NCBI RefSeq assembly: GCF_002999335.1
Contig: NW_020312037.1
Coordinates: 342,889-406,888 of the forward strand
Direction: 5' to 3'
DNA: 64,000 nt
From: Cyclospora cayetanensis
Taxonomy: Eukaryota > Apicomplexa > Conoidasida > Eucoccidiorida > Eimeriidae
A program made the position numbers and the translations under genes. The first letter of the stretch is position 1. Each line of letters begins with the position of its first letter. The notes beneath the pieces were generated by a model that was given only the letters and a program-made list of their open reading frames with translations, ran no database searches and had not been told where the DNA came from. Shown here in pieces: positions 1 to 12,000 of the stretch.

Positions 1-3000
1 CTGCAGTCTGAGACTCCACCGCCACTGGGGGTTCTTATCCCTGAAGACTGCGGCACTCGCGCCTTGCTCCGCGTAGAGCAGAGGCTCCTGAGTCGCGGGA
101 GGGAGGGGCAATCGGCAGCCTTTCCCCGCAGAGGCCCCCTCAGACAGACTCTCTGATAGTCTGGAGAGGCACGCAGCAACGGCAGGCACAAAGGTTATGG
201 CTGCAGTCGCAAAGGTTGAGGGGAGAAGGCCTGCCCAGCGGCGGAGATTCCGAGCGCCCCCAACGCGAAGAGACACCCGAAGAAGGCCAGGAGTCGAGAG
301 CGCTTCTCTAGGGGCCTGTATTGCTGCTGCTGGAGGAGACGCCTCTGCGGAGAGGTCGTCTCTTGCAGCCACAAGCGCCACTGCTGGTTCCGAAGTACCC
401 CTCGCCGCTTTGTCTGAAGCGTCTCGCGCACTTCGAGGCCCTCGTCGTAAGATCGCGAGGAGTTCGCGAAGAGCGAGCTTCATGGTTCCGACATCTGCTG
501 CTTTCTGCGAAGAAGGGCGCAGCGTTGCAGCCTCCGTCTCAGCGGTGGCTGCCTCCAGAAAGTGGCAGCACAGAAAGCTGCGTGCAGCATTCCACAGATC
601 GAACAGCTCCACAGTCTTTCCCTGAGCCCTCCACACCTGTCTGAACGCCATACACCCGTGCAGCAACAGCCACTCCTCGGCTGTTAGGGACGAGCTGCTG
701 CTGCAAGCGGCACTGCCGCAGCTTCTGCTGGAGACGGGAGACGCCTGCGTTCCATCCCACGCGGCGCTCTGGGGGGCCCCCGAAGCCATCGACCGAAGCA
801 GCAGCGACTGAAAGGCACTCCACGAAAGCAGTCCAAAGCCAAACGCCTCCTCCTCTCGCGGTTGATTCTGCCGACGCAGACCTTCAAGCAGAGCACCCAG
901 AAAGGGATGCAGCTTTCGGGAAAGCTGCTGGAGCGCAGCAAGAGTCAAGAAAGGCTTCGCCAGCACAAGCGCGTCAGGGGGCCCCCGGACGGCCTTCTGG
1001 ACGAACTGCATGCATCCCGGAGGCCCTTGATCTCTGAATGCAAACGCACAAGAATTGCTCTGCTGCGCATTTGTGAAGAAAGGAGCAGCAGAGGGGTGGC
1101 AAGGCCAGCCGCTGTGATGTAAGAGGGCTAACGAGGGGAAAAAGAGCGACGTCACCATACCTCAGAGAGGCACAGAGGGCTTCCCATGTTACCCACTCCT
1201 CACTGCCCCGTCCAGGCAGCTCTGCCTCGCTGTTGCAGCGTCTTTTCCAGCGGCACAAGAATATGCCAGGTGGCAGATCGGATACTGCAGAAGCCCACGA
1301 TGGGGTCGCTTCCGAGGGGCCTCCTTCAGCTATTAACTCCACCGACAGCAGCAACCTTCCGCGCACGAATCCCAGAGAAACTCCGCTTCTGCTTGGATAT
1401 GCCGCAGCCACCGTCGTTGGAGACGTCCGTTCCGACGCAGGAGCTTCGGAATCGCTCTCTAGGGGCCTCCCTGGGAGCATCAGATCGTCAGGCGGCCCTT
1501 GATGCAGCAGGAGGCTCAGCGCAGCCTCCGCAACGGGTTTGCCAGCGCCTCCAGGAACGCCTAAAATAGCGCTAGCCAGCGCTCTTTCCTCCAGAAGGCA
1601 GGAGGCCTCACGCGTCTCCTCGATCAGGCAAAAAGACAGATGCGAAGGGCCTCTGCGTAGGCACACCAGTTCACACAGGCAGTTATCAAAAATATGCAGG
1701 AGGAAGAAGGGCCAGGCAAAACGGGCAATAGAGCGGCAAGCGAGACGCTTCTGCACCAGCAGGCTTCCTGGGGATTTTCGAGCAGCAAGCGCATGTTCGT
1801 TCAGCTAGACAGCAGCAGACACGCGGGAGGGGGCACTTCTACCCTCGATGAAACCGCCCTTACAGGTGGGGTTGCCCTTCCCTTAGGCCGTAGTGCTGCT
1901 GTCGCTGCTTTGATCGCTGCAAGGTGAACACAATACCAGTTGCTCCGAAGGCTGCAGGAGGCATTAGTACGAGGATCCCCTCAGAGCCTGTGGGGGTTTG
2001 CGGGGGAACCAGAGGAATTCGCCAGCGCTGAAGCTCGCGATTGCGTGGAGGCTCCCCGTGGAGAACGATGGTCAGACTCCAGGTAGAGGGTTGCTCCTGC
2101 TGCTGCAGTGCCTGCTGCTTCTCCTGAGCTGATTCTGGAATACTCAGAACCAAGTCTGCGATCCGGATGCGCATGCATGATGATGCGCTGATGGGGAGGT
2201 CCTCGGACGTTGCTGACTGCTCGCTTTGCAGCTGCTCATGATGAACGGTGTCTCTCTCTGCGTGCGGCTGGGAAGGCAATGCTGCTGTCACTGACACGTT
2301 CTCTTGTGGGAGAGGGACACCCTTTGGGCTTGCAGTTGCAACAGAGGCGACAAGCGGCTCCTCAACGGATTCGCTATCCCTCTTTAAGGGCTGTTTCGGG
2401 TGCTGCTCTCCGTTAGACTGTTCTTCTTCTCGATTCTCAAGATACTGCAGCGTTTCGACCCCCTGCTGCTGGTGAGGGGCCTCGGTGTCTTGCTCTAGCC
2501 GCTGCAACAGCCTCTGATGCTGCTGATGCAGCAGTGCGAGCTGCTGCTGCAGTTCCTCGTGCTGCCGCCCCTGGAGTTGCTGAGCGTTGCCTTCGTCATC
2601 GAGCTGCTGCTGCTGCTGCTGCTCCTGCTGTTGCGAGAACGCCGCCTCGTGTGCCTCTTGCTGTACAGGCGTCGGCTGAAGGGAGTGCTGCTCAAACGGC
2701 TGCAGCGTGCTGCTGCTGCACAGCGCAATCGCTGCTGCATGCAGCATCGGGGGCTTCAGCGTCTCCGGTCCTACAATCCTTGCCCGATACCACAGACGCA
2801 CGTCGACTTCCATGATGCTGCTGCCTTCGCGCAAGGCCTGAGAGGCTCTTGCCGCTGCTGCGAGCTGCTCTTTGCGCAGCAGCAGCACGTGTCTGCAGCA
2901 GCATCCCCAGAAAATGGCCTTAGGCCCCTCCTTCTCGAGCACGCTCAGGAGATCTAGCAGCGGCAGACTGCCGATCCACCTACCCTCTGCCTGGTGTTGC

Positions 3001-6000
3001 TCCTGCTTGACAAGCAAGAAGAGAAGGGGATCTTCAGGTCTTAGAAGTGTTTGTAGTACCCCAGAGGCGTCCTTGCCAGACAACAAGTCGCCGCAGCCGC
3101 TGTTGTTGTGTACAGTCGCCTCCGATGGGAATGCTGAACGCGCCAGTAGCAAAGCCTCTGCTGCATCCGCCGCAACTGTGCCCCTGCCGGCTGCCGACAC
3201 GCCCTCTGGAATGTATGCATGCAGCTGCTCTTCACTCCCCAAGAAGCTGCACGTCATCCGAATCGCTGCAGCGGGTCCTGCTGTAGCGACCCCACAGCAG
3301 CGCATGCGCGGCTTGCTGATCTGGAGTAATAAATCGTGCTGTACGAAGCAGGACTTAAAAGCTGCAACTAGACGCTGCTCAGTATCTTTGAAGGGCCTAG
3401 ACGACGGTAATGAAGCTGCTGTTGCAGCTGCTGTTGCTGTGTGGGCACGTCTGCATGTGGCTCGCGCAATACCGCTGAGATCTCCATCCGATGCGTTTGG
3501 TAGTGGGGAAACATGCGGCTTGTGATTCGGCTGTATTGCGAATTTGGGTGCCTCCCCACTTTTGTGGGGTTCTTCCTTACATCGCAGAAGCAGCAGCTGT
3601 TCGCGCTGCCGCTGCTGCTGGAACTGCTGCCTTTCCGCGGCTTCATCTAGGAGGAGAGCAAGCAAGTCTATGCATGCAACAAGAGACACCTGCAGCGGCA
3701 GTTTGCACAAGGTCAGTCGCATTGAAACAGGGGCACTCACAACGGGAGCGCTCCTGGGCCTTGTAGGTGCAGCAGTAAGCGAAACGCAAAGCATCTGTAG
3801 AAACGCATTGAGGGAGCGGGAAGACTGCTGCCACCACTCACTGTCTGTGCAGGGGTTGCCTCAGACTGCTGCTGGCGGCTTTGCAGCTGCAGCAGCACCA
3901 GCCACAGCTCAGCAGCCGCTGAGCACCCTTTTAGCGCGAAGAACGCCTTGAATTTTTCAGGGCTTATCCAGCTCGCTTTGAGCTGCTGCTGCTGCTGCAG
4001 CTGCTTCAGCAGCAGCTGCCGTTCTCGCGGCACCGAACGGCTGCCGAGAAAGAGCGCTGGCAAATGCTGTTGCAGCTCTTGCAGCTGCAGCTGCAGCAGC
4101 TGTCGCAGACTCTCCGGATCGCAAATACTCCGCACTAAGGTCTCTGCAGCTGCCATTATGCACGGACAGTCTTCGGTACTGCTGCCGCTGCAAACGCTGC
4201 AGCCGCAGCAGCAGCGACGCCCTCCTCTCCTTGGAAGCGTTGCAACGAGCGCAGCTCGCCAGTCTTCAGCGGAAGGTCTGGGAGCCCCCGTGCTGTCTGC
4301 GCCGCTGCACACTGCTGCGAAAAGCTGCACTGCATCGAGCGCATGCAATGCTGCAGTCGCGCGCATGCGCAGCAGGAGCTGCTGGATCAGCTCTGTGTCG
4401 CAGAGGGGGGAAGGGGGAGAAGGCGCAGCTGCTGCTGTAGCGCCTCCTGCGGTGCTGCTGATATTTTGCATTGCAGGAGCAGACTTCACGAGATACTGTT
4501 TAAGGGCTGCCTGTAAGGGCCTCACGTACAGCAAGCCGCGTTCTTTATCCCATACCCGCCGCTCATGGTGCTGCTGTGGCTGTAGTGACTTCAGCAGCAG
4601 CAACAGCTCAGGAGTGGTGAGACTGAAGCCACCTCTTTCCAGCACTGCAAGGGCCTCCCCTACAGGCAGAACGCCTTCGTCGCTGCGGGAGGTTTCCTGC
4701 GGAGAGACACCACAAGAGCAAGTGCCTGTGATCTATTGCACCGAGCTGCCATCTGAGCTGCTTTTTTGGCTATGGCTGCTTGAGGCACCTTCCCCTAGAT
4801 GCAGCAGCTAAGGTTGTCTATAGCACCCCACAGCGAAGACGCAGCGGCTCGTGCTGAGGCTGACAGCGGCCCTTAAGCTGGCGCAGCTGCTGCTGCTGCT
4901 TCGCTCTCGAGCTACGGCGTTAATAGTCATAATTTCATGCTGCATACCTCTGCTGCAGCAGCAGGAAGAGCACTCGACGCAAGGCACTGCAGCAGGGGGA
5001 GCTGTCTCGTGCGGCTTCGCTTCGCCGCATCTCCCATGGCTCGGAGGATCATTGCAACATCGCAGACACTCGGTGACAAGCCTTGATCCTTCCCACACCT
5101 GCAGAAACACCAGCTCCCGAAGCAGAATACTAGGACTGGACGTGTCGCTTGCATGCTTCTAGGCCTTATTCTGTCACGGGCTGCATGCAGCATCAGCAAC
5201 AAGCGCAGCAGCGACATCACGCACCAGTCCACAAGTGCATCTACGTCAGCAGCAATGAGGAGGCCCTCTGCAACGGCTCCCGCTACATCTTCCAGCAGAA
5301 CGCGGGGGACGAAGATCTGCCCTTCTGTCGCCGTTGTTGCCTCGATTGCTTCCCGCTGCTGTTGATACTGCGGTGTATTGGCAAGCCGTTTTCCAGCTGC
5401 CTCGAGGAGGCTAGCCAGAAGCTCAACTTCCGTGGCAGAGCCTTTTCCCTCCTTCTCCTCTTCTTCTTGTTGCATGCGCGCCAGCCGCTGTCTTAGCATC
5501 AGAAAGAGGACGCGGCAGGCGGCACTGCTGCTTGCTCCCCAAAACTGCTTTTGAGCAGCGAGCGCCTCAATGAGGTCTTGCACGCGCAGGAGGGGAATTC
5601 CCAGCTGCTGCTGTTGCTTTCTGCTGCTGCGGCTCTTGACGCGCGGTTCACGGAGCTCTGACTCCTCAGGGAAGGCGAGGCGATCGAATAGATCATCCGC
5701 TACTGCAGGACTAATGAGAGCTGCGCGCACTGCTGCAGATCTCCTGAAGGCAGTCCTATAGAGACAGGGGCCCTCCAAGCTGCTGCTGCCGCCGCTGCTG
5801 CTGCAGGTAAGGTGGGATACGGCAGACATGCTACAGCCTAAATGAAAGCACAGATCTGCGAACGTCCAGCTGCTGCACAGCATCTTTTCGCGTAGCCGCT
5901 GGAGCGCAGGGTGACAGCGCAGGGCCGTTGCATGCAAACGTTTGCGGGGTTGCTGCTGCAGCGGAGGATCTGCGTTTAGGAGACTTGCCATCTCGAGCGT

Positions 6001-9000
6001 GCTGCCGCAGCTGTCTGTCATATTAAGATCCTGTTGCCGACTCTGAAGCACTCGCTCTCCTTCTTGTGCCTCAAGCCGCCTAAGGACTACAAGGGCTCTG
6101 CTGTCGCGCTGCAGCTGCAGCAACTCCGCTTCCTGCAACAGCAGCTGCAGGGAAGCCGCAGAGACACTGCCACGCGCCTTGGGATCTGCAGCGTCGAACA
6201 GCAGGTGGAGCGACGTCCTCACTGCATTTTGCACGGAGCTGCCGCTGCTGCTGCTGCTGTCTAGTGGCAGAAGCACCAAAGCGGCCTCTTCGACAAAAGC
6301 CCATCGAGAGACGTCGGTTGGCGAGGTTGCGGATGCTGCTGCGGACGCTGCAAGGGGGATGATGTGGTACTTGATGCGACGGATAAGGGATTCAGCGGGG
6401 GTTTGCAAGCTTTCTTCGGGAGCAAGGCAGTAGTGTTGCCGCTGCTGCGCCTGTAGCAAGCGCGAGCAGCAAAAGGCCTCAACGGAGGTGTTGGCTGCGC
6501 GCAGAGCGCGCAGCAGCAGCAGCAGCAGCTCGTGATGCTGCTGCTGGAAGGCCTCATAGCTGCTGCGAAGCCTGCGAAGCTCAAGCAGACCCTCTGAGCT
6601 GCTGCTGGCAGACACCATTCGGCTGTTGTTGTTCAGCGGCGCTCCGACTCCGACTGCAGTTTTCGACAAGTAGCTCAGTCCAGCTGCCTCGATGAGGGCC
6701 CCCAGTCGTGTGCCCCCCACAAGACGCGATGAGGTGCAGTCTCTGAATGCAGGCAGGCAGTCATGCACAAAAACATGCAGCGACTGGCAGCAGACTCTTG
6801 GAGTAGGTCAAGCCTGCCTTCCACACATGCGATCAGGATAGCAGCAGCAGACGCGGCTCCAGAAGCAGCAGCGCTCACACCCGCGCGCATACAGCTGCAG
6901 CCTACACAGTTGCTGTCGCCAGCGCTGCATCGACGCGTGCGAATGGCTGGGTACTGAAGAGACAGCAAAAGACATCCTGGAGGACGAGAGAAGCCAACTG
7001 CTGTGCCGCATCTACCCACAACTGCAGCACTAACAGACAAGGCTCCCTCGCACTGCAGCCAGAATATTGACTCATGGCAGCGGCATGTAACAACAGCTGC
7101 AGAGACCGCGCAGTAGAGGGCCTCATGCCAAGGCTTTTAAGGACCTGCAAGAATCAGCATACGTCACACCCCTCGCAAATGGCGCATGCAGCCTCTGCAT
7201 CTTGTGCCGAAGAAAAGCCCTATTGTTGCGCAAGAGACACTCCATTAGGCCTCATAGGCGTCTTTTGCATACCCTGAGAGTCTCCGCTCCAGCCAGAGGT
7301 GTCATCATCCCGCTAACAAGCCCTTCCGCATGCAGAATTCTTTCAAGAACGCCCCCCTTCGGGCCGGCTGTAAGCAGCTGCACGACGTCGTCTCTCAGAT
7401 CTGCTGCTGCTGCTGCCGCTGATGCTGCTTGCTGAGTGCCTTGCAGCAACGCCTCCAGACACCAAGGGGCACTTCCCGATTTCCCCCCACCAGCGCGTGC
7501 AGCCCTTGCGGCAGCCTCACGCGTTGCTGCATGCAGATAGGGAGGAAGCCTCCTGAAATCCGTGTACCTGATGAAGCCTTCTCCTCTGATATCGAGCAGC
7601 GCCGTCACCAACACACACAGCTGCAACACAGCAGAAGGCCAGCACATATGCATTCACATACACATATACATTCACATACACATACACACATAGATACACA
7701 TACACATATGCATACACATACACATATGCATACACATACACACATAGATACACATACACATATGCATACACATACACATATACATACACATACACATATA
7801 CATATACACACACATACCCACATACATACACAATATACATATACATATACATATTCATACACATATACATCATCTGCAAGGCGCACCAGCATCAGGCAAA
7901 ACGAAGTAAAGTCTTACAGGGAACAATCAGCACAGCGATTTTCCGCTGTTGCAGCGAGAAAACTTACATAATTTGGAAGCCCTAGGACTGCCTCGATACC
8001 TGCCGCTGTCTCCTTCGTCGTCAATTCTAACGCGTGCATAGGATCTGGATGCGTAAAAGTTTCCTCCGAGCTGCTACGCCACGCCTTGCTAGCCGCAAGA
8101 AGGGCAGCAAAGAGGACAAAGGGGGGAAGGCTAAGAGCTGCAACTTGAACGCACTGCCAGTCCTCCGCTTGCAGCACCTGTCTCCTAACGAGCCAAGGCT
8201 CGAGCTCCACGTGGAAAAGAGAAGGCATCTGCTTCTGTTGCTGCTGCACAGCAGCTACCCAGCTATACGCATCCCCTTGGATGCTGCTCAGCACACCAGG
8301 AGAGACACGATTTGCATGCGGCACTGCTGCGGCGGCGGCTGCAAGGGCAGCATGCCCTCCCCGAGTCTGCTGCAGCAGGTTGGCTTGCACTGCAGCGGCT
8401 CGCTGCTGGAGTTGCTCTAAACGCACCGAAGTCTTTGGGTAGCGAGCGGGGGGGGGCCCCCCGGATACCCACGGAAGGGCCCCCCACATGACCAGCCTGG
8501 CATCTGCTGCTGCAACAGGCAGCTGCTGCTGGAGCAGCAGACAGCACCGCTCAGCACTCACGGATTCGCCCAGAGTCTCAAGAGACATCTCCCCCGCTAA
8601 GTCTACTCCTGCTGCTGCCGCTGCACCATACACCTCTGCTTCCGCTGCAGCAACACCACAAGGGACTGCAAGCCATGGTAGCAACTGCTGCCGCTGCAGA
8701 TGCAAGGCGCTAAAAGCCGCATGAGCCGCCTCCAGCAACGCACTGCTGTTACTGCTGTTGTTGTTTCTGTCGTTCAGCAGCCCACTGCTGCTAGTGCTGC
8801 TGTTGTTCCCGTTGTTGTTGCTGTTGTTGTCGCTGTTGCTGAGTCGCGGGATGCACGAGACAAGCCACTGCAGCGCCTCGGCTGCTGCTGCAGGGGGCCC
8901 TAAGACACCCAGAGCTGCCCATACACCTGCAGGGGAGGTAGCGGACTCGACGCCTTGCAGCTGAAGCTGCAACGGAAGTTCGGGAGCTTTTCTTCTTGCT

Positions 9001-12000
9001 CCTCCTCTTGATGGCGACTGAGGCTCTACGTTAAGGAACTGCTGCAACACCGAGGCGACGTCGCTGCAGCCAATGCAGCCGAGCAGCAGGCGGATGTACA
9101 GACTCCGGAGCAGAGACTGGCATGCAGGAGGGAGCTGCTTGAGCTGCTCCTGCTGTCGCTCGGCACTGCCTGCAGAACATGCCGCGTGTGGATCTCGCAG
9201 CCGTTGCGATTGGAGCTTCCAGTGCATCAGCAACAGCGCATCAGCTGCCTCCCTCAGCATGTCTGCTGCCTGCTTCGCTCGAGCTGCTGCGATGGTCTCC
9301 GAGAGACTCGGGGAATACGCGCAAGTGCCGTGCTCTGCTTCGAGGGCTGCTGCTGCTGCTGAAATACTCGGCACGGCTACCGTCCCCTCGAGTGCCTCCT
9401 CAGCCTTTCCACAAGGCCTGCCGCATGCATCTTGCGCGGCTGCTGATGCTGCTGCTGATGCTGCTGCTGTAGCAGCTGCCGCTTGTACGTGGCTCAGCAG
9501 AAGGCTGCAGCGAACGAGGGCTGGATAGCCAGTGCCGCGTGTCTTCAGAGGCTCCACAACTGTTGCAGCATCGCCGGTGAGGACTGTCTCCTCGGAGGCT
9601 TCCGCAGCAGTTGCTGCAGCAACAAGCTGCTCGAGCACCAGCGTGCGGTCTGCGTGGGCAGCTTCTGAGCCGTCTCTAGGAAGACTCTGCAGAGAGAGCA
9701 GCAGACACGCCAGTCGGAGGTGTGCGGATGTCAGGCTTGGTGCTGCTAGTGCTGCTGCTGCTGCTGTCTGCTGCTGCTGCTGTCTCCGTGAGGCCTCGTG
9801 CAGCAGCCTCTCCAGGATCTGTTGCAGCAGGTGTGCAGACAGCACGATCTCCTTCTTTGAAGAGCCGCCTTGTTCTGCTGCTGCTGCAAGAGGGGCCGTG
9901 GCGGCAACTCCAACGGCTGCGGCTTGCATCAGCTCGGTGTGAAGCCTCCCGCTACCGATAGGCTCAGCAGCAAGAACGCAGCAGCAGCTGCTGAGTGCAG
10001 TCGCAGCAGCGAGCAGCGCACTCTCCTCTCTGGCGCTGCGGCGACTCAGCAACAGCAGCAACAGCTGCAGATCCACGAAGCCTTCTCCTGCCTCATCGAG
10101 AAGCAGGAGCAGCTGCTGCATCTGCAGGGAGTCGGCTGCCAAGCAGACTCCCGCGCGAAGCAAGACGTGGGATACATCCTTTGCAGTCATGCGAAAGCGA
10201 CTGCAGCGACTCCCGCTGCTGTGGCTGCTAGCTGACAGCGCATGCGTCCTCAAAGAGAAGAGCAGCTGCTGTAAACGTCTCGCCACTGCACCCGCTGTGT
10301 CCGCCCCTGTGGCATTTTCTACAGCCGATGCCGCAGGCTGCGAGAACTCATGCTGCTGCAGCAAAAGCTCCCCAACAACTGCCTCCGCCTCAGCCCTACG
10401 CCTGTCGATGAACTCCCTGACAAGCTGCACAGACACGTGAGCCTCCTCTTCTCCCAGATCGCGCTGCTGCTGCTGCCGCAGCTCAGGCTGCAGCGCCGCA
10501 AGACACTCCGTTGCCTTCCTGCGGCTTGCTGGCAGCTGCAAGGCAGACGGAGGACTGCTGACGTCGCTCCAAGCCGGAGCAGCAGCAGCCGCTGCTGCTG
10601 CTGCTGCTGCACCCTCTTCCTGATTGTGAGCTGAAGGGCAGCGCGTGGAGGCGCATCCGAGAGGGGTAAGCACGTCGGTAGCAGCAGCAGATTTACCTTC
10701 CCATACACCAGGATCTGAGGGCAGCTTTCTGATTTCCAGCTCGAATTTCCGCTGCATCTCCACTAGCGCATGCACGAGGCTCTGGGATTCCGAGAGGCTA
10801 AGGCCTATCCACGCCAAGCGGAAACGCAGGGTGCTGCAAAAAAATCACACCTTTATGAAAGCCTTGCATGCTGTGAAGTACACCGGGCTGTAGACGCTAA
10901 CAATGCATGCAAGGCACACAAGAGTTCGAACGGCGGGCACCTGTGGTACGGCTGCAGCAGCACCTCGCAGAAGGAAGAAAGGGAGAAAGGGAGAGAGAGA
11001 CAGAGAGACAGAGAGAGACAGAGAGATAGAAAGAGAGAGACAGAGAGATAGAGACAGAGAGAAAGAGAGACAGAGAGATAGGGAGAATAGTTTACCTGAC
11101 AGGTATTGAGAAGTCTGTAGCCTTTCTTGGGAGCTCACTGCAGGAGTTTGATTTGGAGGTGAGAGGCTGCTGCAGGTGTTGTTGCTGCAGTTGTTGCTGC
11201 TGCTGCTGCCGTTGCTGCTCCTCGAGGAGAGAAGAGGCAAGTCGCGAGCCGGAGACGTCCAGACGAAGGAGTGAACGGTGCGCTGCAGCAAGAGTCGCAT
11301 CCGCAGCAGCAGCGGCAGCTGCTGCTGTCACAGCAGTCGTTGATGTTGCTGCGCTTCGCGCGGCAGCTGCCAGATGTTTGGGGGGTGTAGAAGGCCGTGG
11401 CTGCCGCAGGGGCTGAGGGGGAGACTCTTTGCTATCATCTTCCTGTTCTGCCTGGTGCATGGGCAGCGATTCTTGCAGCTGTTTCTCGAGGAGCTGCGCA
11501 GGTTGCTTCTCCTCAGGGAGCGCCTTCGGCAGACGCTCCAGACGCTGTGCGTGGCGATGCTGGAGGGAGGCTACAAGGAGCTCAACAGCCTCCGGAGGTC
11601 CCCCCAAGAGGCGCAGGCGTGCCCTTAGCAGCGGCTCTCTCGAGTGCAGAGACAGCAGCACATTCTCAGCGTCAGAAAGCACAAGCAACCCCTGCTGCGG
11701 CTGCCGCAAGCTTTGAAGAGTGATAGCCTCGGGGACGGTGATGTGACATATGGCAAGGCACCTCGTTCCTGCTGCCACTGCTCCCTGCGCCATACACTGC
11801 GACCCAAGCCAAGCCTCAACCGTCAAGCGACGTGGCAGTCCGCTGCGTAGTAGCAGCAGCGCTGGCGGCGTTCCTACAGTGTCTGCTGCAGCAGCAGCTG
11901 CTGCTGTTGCTGCAGGCTGAGCTACCCAGAAGGGCTCAAGAGCAGTTCCTAACACTGCAGCCTCGTTGCTGCCGCTGCTGCCATACATCGCGGGGCTGAT

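Noticed and set aside
622..636. 15-nt apparent intron (GTGTGG...CTCAG) in the last visible exon of the giant gene
   Set aside because: Too short to splice, and the frame reads straight through it without a stop.
7429..7971. Thr/His-rich plus-strand frame and Val/Tyr/Cys-rich minus-strand frames over the CACATA array
   Set aside because: They are translations of a microsatellite in an intron.
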